Assembly: GCF_017591425.1 (NCBI RefSeq)
Contig: NW_024465369.1
Coordinates: 27,757,001 to 27,821,000, forward strand
Origin: Ochotona curzoniae
Lineage: Eukaryota > Chordata > Mammalia > Lagomorpha > Ochotonidae
DNA length: 64,000 bases
Reading direction: 5' to 3'
Positions 53,335-64,000 of the stretch are shown in pieces. Below the pieces are notes generated by a model, which saw only the letters and a list, made by a program, of their open reading frames with translations, made no database searches and was not told the DNA's origin. The translations under genes and the position numbers were made by a program. Every line of letters starts with the position of its first letter. Position 1 is the first letter of the stretch.

Positions 53335-54235
53335 TAACATTTTGAGCTTTTGAGTTTTCAAAATACATGTAGTTGGCAATGCTACATGCTTGTCTCTTTC
53401 CTTCTTGTTTACAGTTAGCGTATTATAAAATGATATCACGGGTAAGCAAGTCACTTTCCCTCATCTTCCAAGTTGTTTTCGTCCCATTGACTCTCTACTT
53501 CTACTTTCTTCTTTTCTCTAGTCTTTTATGAACTCCTCGTTGCATCCATCACTTCTTCTAATTTTATGGCGCTCTATAATACAATAAATGGCATGTGCTA
53601 TCTCTTTCTACATTTGCAAAGTTCATATCTAATTTAAATTTTCCAATTTCGTGTCATCTTGGTCTTATTTGTTTTAATTTCTTGTCTTTAGTTTTAGAAT
53701 TTGAAAGCATTGGGTTAGTCAATGTTTCCAATTGTGTCTGTTCAGACATCAGAATTTCAAATCTTCTCCAAATTATTTTCCACACAGTATTCCTATTGAT
53801 TTCCTACTTTAATTTCTCATTTGTTGTTTATTTTCTTTTATACCAGTCCTATATATTGCTTGCTATAAATTATTTGTCTCCAAAGGCTTACCATTTACCT
53901 CTTGATGTACATTTTTATTTTAGCCTTTACTGCCATTTTTTTTAAGATATCTACTTTCTAGAAATGAGATCGGTGATACCTTGTTGAAAGCAATTTGATT
54001 TGTCTTGAGAGTTGAAAAGAATATTTGGGAAATGAAAGATTTTATTTTGGGCCAGGGACAGTATCTTGCCTAACAGGCAGCTCTGGAGAAAGCCAAAGAC
54101 AGCCAGTACTGGACAGGGGCAATAACAGGAAGGAATCAGAAGTTTTGGATTAAAGAGTTGAGCATCAGGAACCAGAAGTCAGGGTAAACCCACATTCAGC
54201 AAAGCCTCAGGCAGAGCAACTTTTTAAAAAATATT

Positions 54236-54542
54236 TTCAAAAGATTTGTTTCATTTAATTTGAAAGATTTACAAATAAAAACAAGAGAAGGAGAAATAGG
54301 GATCCTCATCCTCTGGTTGTGATGGTTACAGCTGTGTCCATCCAAACTCAGGAGCCAGGATTTTTCTCTGGTTCTCCCGTGTGGGTTCAGGAGCCCAAGG
54401 ACTTGGTCTATCCTCCACTATCTTCCCAGACCATAATCTGGATCAGAAGGGGATCAGCTGGGACATTGAACCAGCACCCATAGGAAATGCCAGTGCTGCA
54501 GGCCGGGGATTACCATGCTGCAATGCCACACTGGCCCCAGGA
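54236..54542 (-). mobile_element. C-SINE, diverged
   Basis: aaaagatttgtttcatttaa, actcaggagccaggattttt, cagcacccataggaaatgcc, and an end at cacactggcccc. Confidence 0.75.
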
Positions 54543-54929
54543 CAACTTTTAAAGTTTCTTTAGAAAGCCACCTCTGAGGTTCCATGATATGATCAACCCA
54601 TGATTAATCCTGGCAGTAGAGAAGTATACTGCCATTAGCCTGACCAGAAAACATTTTGTATTAAATAATGTAGAGAATTCTGGAAATTGAGTAAACCTGG
54701 TATGAAGGACATGTTTTAATTCTAAGGGTCAGGACTGTAGAGTTTACCTCCCATCTCGCCATGGAAGGTGGCAAATGATGCATTTAGCAGCATGATATTC
54801 TGTAAGTCCTGTTTTTAACTTCTAGTACCTTGTTCCTATGACATTTTATATGAATATCAATATATTCACATTTAATATTTATGTTTTAGACTTTTAATAT
54901 TTAGTAGTCAATCTTGCATTATCTCTTTT

Positions 54930-55242
54930 TTAAAAATATCATTTTTATTGGTAAGGCAGCTAAGATTCATAGAGAGAAGAGACAGAAATATGGTCCATCT
55001 GATGGTTCACTTCCCAAGTAGCTGTAATGTCCAGAGCTGAGCTGATCTGAAGCCAAGAGCTTCTTCTGGGTCTCTCACAAAGGTGCAGGGTCCCAAGGCT
55101 TTGGGCCATTTTCTGCTGCTTTCCCAGGCCACAAACAGGAGCCAAGTAGGAAATGGAGCAACCAGGACATGAACTGGTCCCACATGGGATGCCAGCACTT
55201 GCAAGGCAAGGATTTAGCCATTAAGCTATTGATCCAGGCCCT
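54930..55242 (-). mobile_element. C-SINE
   Basis: aaatatcatttttattggta, gctgatctgaagccaagagc, gggtcccaaggctttgggcc and ccacatgggatgccagcac. Confidence 0.85.
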
Positions 55243-56274
55243 ATCTAACCTTAAGCAATAATATTTTTTTATGTCTGTTTTTCAAGTAAGTTAACCCAGT
55301 TACAAAGAACTAGCCTTTGATTGACAGAAGTTAAGATTTATATTATTTATGTTTAATCCATATTTATATAGATATAAATGATGATCTACTATTATGTTTC
55401 AAGTGTTTATATTCTTTACACTGAAAAAAATCTTTCCATAAGTTGTCATTGTAAGTTTTAAAAACTTTATGTTCCTCATGTAAACATAATTTGTCTCTGA
55501 AATTCTGTGTAGTTCAAACTTAGCCCAAAACTTAGTTCATAATAGACACTGAAACAGGGTATGTAAAATAAATAAGTGACTAATAAATCAGAGGTTAGGG
55601 ATTCAGTTGAAAAAAAGGGGAGGGGTTGGAATCGAAAGTTCAAATTGATCAGAAAACTGTTTTGTCTTGCATCTTAATGATGAGATGGAATTCCGAAAGT
55701 CCAATACCAAGAAAAAGGCAGCTTTTCTCTTAAAACGTTTGTATAAGATATTAGATTTCTTAAAAAAAACTCAGAGAAATTATCATTTCTACTCAATAAA
55801 ATCTTAGGATAATATGAACCTAGCTTTAAGACACCCTGGAAAAGATGTCTCTGGTGATTGAGGGCCAGGGCAGGTTGAGAAGTTCTAGCCAGTCCATCTG
55901 GGGGATGCAGAGCACAGTTAAAAACAGGTGCTCTCTGAAAGCAAGGGTAAAGCTTGCATTTGAAATTTCTATGAGGTTCCCAGAAGAAAGAACTCAATAT
56001 CAAAGCAGCAGAGTTGTTTTGAAGCCTATGGAAATTCAAGTTGAAATGCAAAGTCAATCAAGTAAATGGATTAAGGTGTGTCAAGCTGAACTGCTACCTC
56101 AGCTAGAAACTTATAGATTGCTCAAAGCCATTCATATGTTCCACAATAGAATATAAGATTTTTTTTCAAATCCCTCATTGCCTTAACAAAAACAACATAC
56201 TTCAGATGTCTTAATTTGGAGAAGAGATGGAAGAAAAAGCAGTTGGGTGAACAGATAAGATAGAAAATTCCTTT

Positions 56275-56560
56275 GTTTAAAATATATATTTATTTGAATG
56301 ACACAGAGAGATTCCATAATTCCATGTATTGGTCCACTTCCCAACCAAGTATATGCCAAGCCAAATCTAAGAGTCCAGGAGCCAGGTCATCCATCTCATC
56401 TTCTATATGGATAGTTGTGTCCCAAATATTTGGGGCATCTTCTGTTGTCTTCTCAGGCACATTGGCATGAAGTAGGTACTGTAATTGATACTTTGGTATA
56501 AGGTATCATCCTTATGAGTGGTGGTTTAACTCACTTTGCCACAATACTGCCCACCAAACC
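56275..56560 (-). mobile_element. C-SINE, diverged
   Basis: ttaaaatatatatttatttg, gagtccaggagccaggtcat and ttgggaca-poor remains to actttgccacaatactgccc. Confidence 0.6.
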
Positions 56561-57034
56561 CTTCAGTGTCTTGATGATACTGGCACAACTTGTCAGAGAT
56601 CCTGGTGAACTTAAGTGCACATAATACTATAGCCCATGACTAGCTTTTTACAATGGGTTTATTCCCTCTTCTTCACAGTGCAAACCCTAGGCTCAAATTC
56701 TGGTGCTTTGACTTTAAGGGTAGTGCCCTTGCTATAAATTAAAAAATCTTTGAAGGCAATTGTAATGCAATTAGGTACAATTGGGAGTTTTTTGTATAAT
56801 TATATTGTATTGTTAGCTTATAACCAATTAAAGGCCATTCACAATAAAGAAATTTGTATTTTAAATCTGGACTAATAGCTCTATTTGCAGCAAAAAAGCT
56901 GATTTTTTCTAAAAGAGCTGTTATCATTATTAGTCACTGTGACATATCAAATTAGCATTGTTTCTTGATTTTGGCAGAGTGAGAAACTGTATTTATGCTT
57001 ATTGTATTTTTACCAGGGCATATTTTGAAATCTT

Positions 57035-57330
57035 TTTTTTAAAGATTTATTTATTTTTATTGGAAAGCCAGATATACAGAGAGGAGGAAAGAGAGAGGGC
57101 GGCCGCAACAGCTAGAGCTGAGCCGATCCAAAGCCAGGAGCCAGGAGCCTCTTCTGGGTCTCCAACGCGGGTGCGGGGTCCCAAAGTTTTGGGCCGTCCT
57201 CAACTGCTTTCCCAGGCCACAAGCAGGGAGCTGGATGGGAAGCAGGGCTGCTGGGATTAGAACCAGTGCCTATATGGGATCCTGCGCGTGCAAGGCGATG
57301 ACTTTAACCACTATTTTATTGCACCAGGCC
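57035..57330 (-). mobile_element. Young C-SINE with perfect 16-bp target-site duplication
   Basis: Full-length except for a short deletion in the GA-rich region, where gagagagggcggccgcaaca replaces the usual longer stretch. Flanked by catattttgaaatctt at 57019-57034 and 57331-57346. Confidence 0.96.
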
Positions 57331-57349
57331 CATATTTTGAAATCTTAAA

Positions 57350-57630
57350 AAGCATCTGACCTGCCTAGACAAGTGCAGCCCCAGACTAGACCAGGCTGAA
57401 GCCAGAAGTCAGGAATTGACCCCTCCCCTGTGCCACCCAAGGAGCTTCTTCCTGGTTTCCTGTGTGGGTGCAGGGGCCAAAGCATTTGAATTGTCCTCTG
57501 CTGCTTTCTCACACAATTAGCAGAGTTCCTAATCAGAAGTAGAGCAGTCAAGACATTAACCTGTACCCACATGGAATACTAGCTCTGCAGATAGAAGCTT
57601 TACTCACTATGCCACAATGTGACACCCTCA
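57350..57630 (-). mobile_element. Older C-SINE body, host of the young insertion
   Basis: ctagaccaggctgaagccag, cctggtttcctgtgtgggtg, tgtacccacatggaatacta, and an end at caatgtgacacc. Its tail side begins at the young copy, which may have inserted in or beside it. Confidence 0.7.
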
Positions 57631-57654
57631 ATACTTTTCATTTTGAAATCAGTA

Positions 57655-57990
57655 TTTTTTTAAAAGATTCATTTCATTTTGTTTTTTGAAAGGCAGGATT
57701 ACAGGAAAGAGAGAGAGAGAGAGAACCTCCATCTGTCCATCTGTTGGTTCACTTCCCAATGGCTGAGAAAACCAGAGCTATGCCTATCTGAAATCAGGAT
57801 CCAGCAGCTTCTTCTGAGTTCCCAATGTGGGTGCAAGAGCCCAAGGACTTGGGGCTGCCATCCACCACTTCCTAGGTCACAAGCAGGGAGCTGGATTGGA
57901 AGTACAGCAGCTAGGACATGAATCTGCACCCAGAGGGGATGCCAGCACCACAGGTGGAAGCTTAGCCTACTACACTATGGTGCTGGTCCC
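57655..57990 (-). mobile_element. C-SINE
   Basis: aaaagattcatttcattttg, ggttcacttcccaatggctg, caagcagggagctggattgg, and an end at tatggtgctggtccc. Confidence 0.82.
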
Positions 57991-58084
57991 TGAAATCACT
58001 CTTATAAATCAATGTAATTGTATATATTTGATTTTTAAAATATATATAGGGTGTATATGAGGGAGTACATATGAAAAAAGTCAT

Positions 58085-58800
58085 TATAGCAGATGTTCAG
58101 GAAGTGAGGGAAAGGACCATGGACAGCTGTGAGGAAGGAAAATGAGCTTATGGAACCAGAACCGTGAAAGCAGAGAGGGCAGGGACTGATGTGATGGGCC
58201 ATGGTGAGGACATCAAATTCATTCTAAACAGGAAGAGGGGAGATGATGGGAGAGTTCCCCATAGAAGAGTATCATGACCTGCCATATGTTTTCATCAATC
58301 ACTCTGAAATTATTCTCCCCTTATGGAGAGTAAACAGCAAGGAAAGAAAGACTGGGTGCAAGGAAAAAGCCTGGAGGTCTACTGTGCTCAGGATGGCAGG
58401 TGGTTATGGTGGCTTGCACCACAGTAGGAACAATAATGTCAATGACAGGCTAAGAGCTGTAGATTTATTTCACAGCAGAGCTAAAAGGATTTTCTGACCA
58501 CTTAGAAATGAGGCAGAAATGCATTATATATTCATTATATATAATGAAACTCTAGGTGTGTCAAGAAAGAAAAAACCAAAATTGTTGTTGGCTGAGCTTG
58601 AGATGACTCAGAGTGGACTGATTTGGTGGATAAAATCAAGAGCTTGGCTTTGAGTGTGTTATAATTGATATGGCTGAGGTGTAGACAGTGAGATCTGAAG
58701 TTAATATGCCAATCTGGATACTGAAAGGAATTGTGCTGTACATCAATATAACTCTGTAAATTATGAGCATATCAATAGTTTGTAAAGTCATGACATGGTG
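58085..58800. mobile_element. Probable ancient mammalian interspersed repeat
   Basis: GA-rich text with atcatgacctgccatatgtt, aatcactctgaaattattct, ggtggttatggtggcttgca and gctgagcttgagatgactca. It follows the order of a widespread ancient repeat whose family I cannot name with certainty. Confidence 0.4.
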
Positions 58801-58854
58801 CTCCAAATCACACAGTAACACTAAGCTTTCCAACATTTACAAAACAGCAAAATG

Positions 58855-58932
58855 ACAAGCTAGCTATTGGCATCATATCTAGATTCAAATCCCACCTCTC
58901 AAATTTACTTATTAGGCACATGACTCGCTGTA
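58855..58932 (+). mobile_element. Probable MIR fragment
   Basis: tagattcaaatcccacctct followed by ttacttattaggcacatgac fits the MIR core. Confidence 0.5.
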
Positions 58933-58937
58933 AAGAG

Positions 58938-59290
58938 CTGTTTATTTATTTTAAACAGTTGCACAGCAAGGGTTATAGACAGGGACAGAGAAAAGAGAGA
59001 GGAGAGAGGTGGGGGGAGAGAGAGAGAGAGAAAGCATCTTCTGGTTCATTTGCCACAAGTTAAAATGGCCAGCCCTGTCTGAAGCCAAGAGCAGGACCTT
59101 CTGCCAGGTCTCCCACATTGTCCCACATGTGTGTGACAAGGGCTGAAGCACTTTAGCCATCTTCCAGTGCTTCATGTGTTCACTGGTAGAGAGTTGGGTA
59201 AAAATGGAACAACAGAGATTCAAACAGAGACCCATATGGGAAACTGGTGTTGCAAGCTATGACTTTACTGTACACCACAATTCTGGTCAA
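58938..59290 (-). mobile_element. C-SINE, diverged
   Basis: tgtttatttattttaaacag, GA-rich tail, cctgtctgaagccaagagca and gacccatatgggaaactgg. Confidence 0.72.
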
Positions 59291-59857
59291 GGAAACAAGA
59301 CTGTTAACCAAGGTTTTTCACATGTTTTGAACCCATTTTCTTTATTTATAAATTTATAATCATACTTTATACATCAATGTCAATAAAATGTATCGGAATC
59401 TGTAACTAGCTCTTGGTAACTATGATAGCTATGGGTACTATCTGCAAATTTCTAGCAGCAACTGCTGCAAAATCATCAAAAAGAAATTTCTCACTTTGCT
59501 TATGGAATTGCACAAGGAATTCTGCTAAGATCACTTAGTAGATCACATCATGATTCAGTAAAAAATTAAGTTTTTAGAGGTAGCATCAGAATTTGGTTCT
59601 ATATGTAAACAAGGCACAATGTGAGCTGTCCCAACCATCTCATTTTTCAAATCAGTTAATTGAGGTCCAGAGATATTTAACACTCTCTACAGCTATGTTT
59701 TCTGTAAGTGGTAGAGTTGAAAACTTCATACCATGCCTTCTAGTTCTCAGCTTTGCATTTTCCACTCCAAAACAAAAAAATATATATATATATTTTAAAT
59801 TCTCAAACAGAATGCATTAGTGTCATTAACAGTGTATCAGTCTGTGCATTTCCAAGC

Positions 59858-60178
59858 CTCTTTTTAAAGATTTATTTATTTTCATTGGAAAGGCAGATAT
59901 ACAGAGAGGAGAAGAGACAGAGAGCAAGATCTTCCATCTGCTGATTCACACCCCAAGAGGCCACAATGGCTGGGGCTGAGCTGATCCAAAGCCAGGAGCT
60001 TCCTCCAGGTCTCCCATGTGGGTACAGAGACTCAAGGCTTTGGGCCATATTGAGTGCTTTCCCAGGCCACAAGCATGGAGTTGGGTGGGAATTGGCACTG
60101 CCAGGACAGTAACTAGCCTCCCATACGGGCACGTGCAAGGAGAGGACTTCAGCCACTAGGCTAAGCACTGAGCCCAGA
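59858..60178 (-). mobile_element. C-SINE, nearly full length
   Basis: tttttaaagatttatttatt, ctgatccaaagccaggagct, tctcccatgtgggtacagag, cctcccatacgggcacgtgc, and an end at ctaagcactgagccc. Confidence 0.9.
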
Positions 60179-60254
60179 TGCCTTGGCATATAAATGTAGA
60201 AAATAATGTACGACATGCATTTCACTATTAGTTCCAAGATATTTGCCATTGTGG

Positions 60255-60530
60255 CAGATATTTGGCCCAGAGCTTAAGAATGCCTGTTGTGATACCTGCA
60301 TTGCGTATCAAAGAGGCTGCGTTTGAGTCCTGACTGTACCTTCCAGTCAACCACATTCTCTAGGAAGCAGCAGGTTATGGCTCTAGTAGTTAGATCCCTC
60401 CCACCCACATGAGGTATGAGTCTTGAGTTTTCGACTTTGACCTGACCCAGCTGTTGCAAGCATTTGAGAGTGAACTAAGGGATGAGAATCATTCTCTCAA
60501 ATCAATAGATACACTAAAAATAATAATAAT
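60255..60530 (+). mobile_element. C-SINE in sense orientation, older subfamily
   Basis: ttggcccagagcttaagaat, gcgtttgagtcctgactgta, gcatttgagagtgaactaag, then tctctcaaatcaatagatac as the tail. Confidence 0.7.
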
Positions 60531-61149
60531 GAACTAGCATGGCTATTAAAGTCATTTTTAAAGATCTACCTTAATATTGGCTTTCTATACTTTTTTCAGT
60601 GTTTGTTATATCATCAGTATAAATTCTTAACTACATTGTATTTTTATATACCTCAAAACCTGAAATGAAATTATTTGATATTCTACTGTTTTAGTTATAC
60701 ACCAAAATGCAATAATCTGAAGAGGATACAGTTGATGAAATAAATTAGCAATGAATAATAAAGTTGATAGATTTCACAACTTTCTATCTAGAAATAACTA
60801 TTAAATATCAAGCATAAAAACCAACACAGATTATCTCCTGTTATTTCAAGACAAAATAATTGTATTTCTTTCTAAGCATCTGTCATGATCTTAAATATAT
60901 ACTGTTTTGTAAAGAAGACAGTTATACAATTTGGAAAATAACTTACTTTTTGAACATGATATTTTATTGTCTGTGAGCTGCTGGAAATTATCATATCAAT
61001 TGATGATTAATATTGAAATATATATTTGTTTTCATATATGAGTGCTTCAAAACTTTATAGAAAATTCAATTAGAAGATAATATACATTTCCATGAACTTT
61101 TGAAACTTCTGCATGTCATCACATTCTGCTATTGTAAAGGGTAGAGTTT

Positions 61150-61437
61150 TGAAAATTCATTTGTGTGTTTGGGAGCAACAAGGGAAAGAGAGAAAGTTTC
61201 TATCCACTGGTTCACTCCACAATGGCCCCCACGAATCAACAGGTGGGGCTGTGGAAGTTGGGAGCTGAGGACTCAATGCACTCAGTTTTCTCCAGTAGTT
61301 CAAACAGGTGAACTATCAGTGGTGCTTCTCAAGATCTGCATGAGGCAGAACCACAAGACAAATCAAGGTCCTCTGATGTGAGCTGAGAGCATGGTAACTA
61401 GTATCTTAGCTACTAGGCCAGATGTTCTCCCCAAGAA
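61150..61437 (-). mobile_element. C-SINE, diverged
   Basis: Tail replaced by ttcatttgtgtgtttgggag; body has tatccactggttcactccac, tgaggactcaatgcactcag, and an end at taggccagatgttctcccc. Confidence 0.6.
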
Positions 61438-61739
61438 TAATATTTTGAATGGTCTTAAAACCGAAAATAAATGAATTATGTGACACAAACTTGTGAAGCT
61501 ATTAATTTACACAGTGTAGCCACTCTGTGTCCCATCTTTCCAAAAACATGTGGAAACTTACATATACAATCTATGTAATGACAAATTTCATGTGGTATTC
61601 TGTGCTTTTCCATTACATCGCCCAATTCATCATCAAAGGAAAAATGTTAACCATTTTAGTTATAAATAAGTTGCAAAATTTAACAATAGTCTACTGACAC
61701 TGGGTGAAATGGCAAATGTATAGTAGTCAGTAACGTAAA

Positions 61740-63120
61740 ACAGTCCCTGTCCTCAAGAATCTAGTAGAAAAACCAACATTAATATTTTTCATTGGAGCAA
61801 TCATGCAAGGTGTTATAGAAACACATACTGGTAGAATCAAAATTGGTCAATCTCAGTACTACAGAAAAATGGTGAGTTGGCTACAGTGAAGTGATGAGTT
61901 TTCTGTGGAAAAGAGGTAGAATTTTCAAGATGTTTGTTTGAGAAAGAATATATGAAAAGTTCATGAAATTAGGGAAATGGACAGGAGTCAGTCCTGCTAA
62001 AATCTTGACTCTGTGAAGACATTTTCATCATTACCCAAGAGTAATAGAAAGCTAGAGAAATGATTCAAACTACAGTTACAAAGATTATTTTGATGCAGAA
62101 TGAGCAATGAATTGAAACAAGTCAAACATGGGTTCAGAAAGACCAGTATTGAAAAGATTGCAATGATTAAGATCGTGACTACTTGTCTTAATGCTAATCT
62201 TGAAAAACATTTGGACGGTAAAATGATGTCAGGATAAAACAAAATAGGCTGAATCCGGAATGATAGTAACTGATGGTTCAGTGAATGTGCAGACTTAGGG
62301 AGAGAGAAAAAGTACAGATGTCATCTTATGTTCCCAGCCAAATCAATGAATATTCAAAAAGATACAGAGATGTCAGAGGAGTAGTATTGGAAGAGGGATG
62401 AGATGAAGTAATTCGTAAGTTTCAGAATGCAAAATCTTTTAAGTGACTGTCCTGCTGATGAGATTTGTGAATAGAGATATTTTATGGCCAGCTGGTGGTG
62501 TGGAATACAGAAGAGAAATCTAACCTGAAGAGAAGCATTGGAGACCAGTGGGTATGTCATTAGTGCCGGGAGCTATGTTTGTTGATGGAGTCTACTAAAC
62601 TGAGTATAGCAAGAAAGATGATAGCAAAGAGATCCTGTTTCTTTCCTTTAAAAAATGGGACCAAAGTATTTCAAGAAATGTAGAAAACTTTTTGCCTATG
62701 AAACTTGAAACAACTATGGGATTAGTTTCTAAAAACATAGAAAATAAAATTCAAGAAAAAGTAAGAATAAACTTTGCCAAATGCTGCTGGGAAACATAGT
62801 GAATCAAGAACTCAGCATTAGTATTTTTTGTTTCTAGACCAAAATATGGAAATGTTTGTCTTCTGTCGATAAAGATGACAGATGAGAATGTTATACACAG
62901 GCAAAAACAGAGAAATTACTGAGTGTGAAATCAAAGGGAGTGAAATCACTTTGAGTGTGAAATCAAAGGGTGAGATAGGGTCCTAAGCATGAAAGGAGGA
63001 TGTAGTTTACAGGAGGTAATTTTTTTTCTTTTTTCCTCTAAATAGGAGAGATTTAAGCAAATTTCAGTTGACAGGAAAGGATCCAGAGATTGGAAACTCC
63101 CCCACTATAATAGGATAAAT
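61740..63120. mobile_element. Possible ancient interspersed repeat remains
   Basis: Shows the GA-rich pattern of an old repeat (cagtccctgtcctcaagaat, tcaaacatgggttcagaaag, gctggtggtgtggaatacag). An 18-bp repeat, gagtgtgaaatcaaaggg, occurs at 62921-62938 and 62953-62970. No gene. Confidence 0.3.
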
Positions 63121-64000
63121 GATTAAGTCCAGATGTGGTCGGTTTAGAGATTGTAAGTGGGAATACTCTGATGTTTCCTCTCCTCATTGTGTGGGAGAAA
63201 TAAGGTCATCAGCTTGAAATGGATTGCTTGAAAGAAAAGGACTGTGTGTTGAAGGAAAGGACAAAATATTTGAAATTCTATTTGCATAAAGTGGAAGACA
63301 AAGCCACGTGGGAAAATACAAAACTTGTGGATGACCATTAGCACTGATGAGCATGCATTACAATGGTACCAACTGATAATCAGATATCTTTAATTTGATC
63401 TTATCTTTGTTTTTAGCAATAAAGAGAAATAATTTGTTTCTTCCCTGAAATGGTGTTTTTGTTTTCTCTGATTCTAGTGCCCTCAGGTGGCCAATCCACA
63501 TCATTTGCTTGTGATTGTTTCTCATGTAAGCTGAGAGTTAAGCATGGGCTTTACCACATTGCAACTAAAAAGAAACAGAAAAATCAAAGCTGTTTTGAAT
63601 AATGTCAGTTGTCTGTGCCTAGAAGCTTCCTTTCTAGATGAACAAAATGTAGGCTGTTCATTGTCCTGTTGTACTGCAGTTAAAATCTGGGTTACTTTTT
63701 ATTATATATAAGTAATGTGATGATACAACAAAAATAGACAATGAAAAATAAATATCATACATTCCATCTGCAATTTGTTAATTGTCACATTGAGAAAGGA
63801 GTTTGACATAATTGCCATGAACCATTATTGTGTATTTTGCTAAATGTGAAGAAAAATCATTTAAATTCTTAGAGTACTGAATACTTCAGAATACTTTTAG
63901 TTTTGTTATTTTTTTCAGTACAAAGGAAAGTAAAAGGTTATGGCTACATTTACAATGGAAAAGAGTGAGGGGATGAAACAAATCAGGCATTGTTATAGTG
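63121..64000. other. Unassigned intronic DNA at the window end
   Basis: No sodium channel exon for segment S1 and no U12 3' splice site were found here. Confidence 0.5.

Noticed and set aside
53595..53945. 116-codon hydrophobic open frame that could look like membrane segments
   Set aside because: It lacks any sodium channel S1-S4 motif and any flanking splice signals; T-rich intron DNA gives hydrophobic frames by chance.
63000..64000. Search for the next SCN2A exon (segment S1) near the window end
   Set aside because: No peptide like the conserved S1 segment and no AC-ending U12 acceptor was found, so it probably lies beyond 64000.

Overview
The window is a mammalian nuclear genomic segment, AT-rich, mostly non-coding and dense in retrotransposon remains. 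The dominant SINE is the lagomorph tRNA-derived C repeat. Its 3' end reads TTTCCAATAAAAATAAATC and its head reads GGCCCGGCGCGATGGCGCAG (seen as reverse complement near 18310-18634). That variant suggests a pika (Ochotona) more than a rabbit; this is inference from family knowledge, not a database match.

The only functional protein-coding gene I can support is SCN2A (brain voltage-gated sodium channel alpha subunit, Nav1.2), on the + strand. Its first coding exon lies at 51958-52275 (ATG at 52009) and its second coding exon at 53173-53291. The second is followed by a U12-type AT-AC intron that begins ATATCCTTTT and runs past the window end. An upstream RE1/NRSE silencer match (11013-11033) and a strong splice donor about 0.9 kb downstream (11945/11946) suggest that the neuronal promoter and non-coding exon 1 lie near 11.0-11.95 kb. 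On that reading, 1-11 kb is upstream intergenic DNA, 11.95-51.96 kb is the long 5'UTR intron, and the rest is the start of the coding region.

The remainder is mobile-element debris. About 35 C-SINE copies are visible, most of them antisense to the gene. At least four have clear target-site duplications, and one pair is nested, with a greatly expanded TTTC tail. Several L1 pieces occur: a twin-primed (5'-inverted) copy at 25.98-27.14 kb, a scrambled copy with ORF1 fused to an ORF2 fragment at 43.3-44.7 kb, a short 3'UTR-only copy at 23 kb, and older antisense copies at about 31-32 kb and 41.5-42.7 kb. There is also a decayed processed pseudogene that resembles SRP14 (33.5-33.9 kb), plus several microsatellites. 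Nearly all other open reading frames are chance ORFs, microsatellite translations or SINE/L1 shadows. I saw no bacterial, viral, CRISPR or new multi-gene system.
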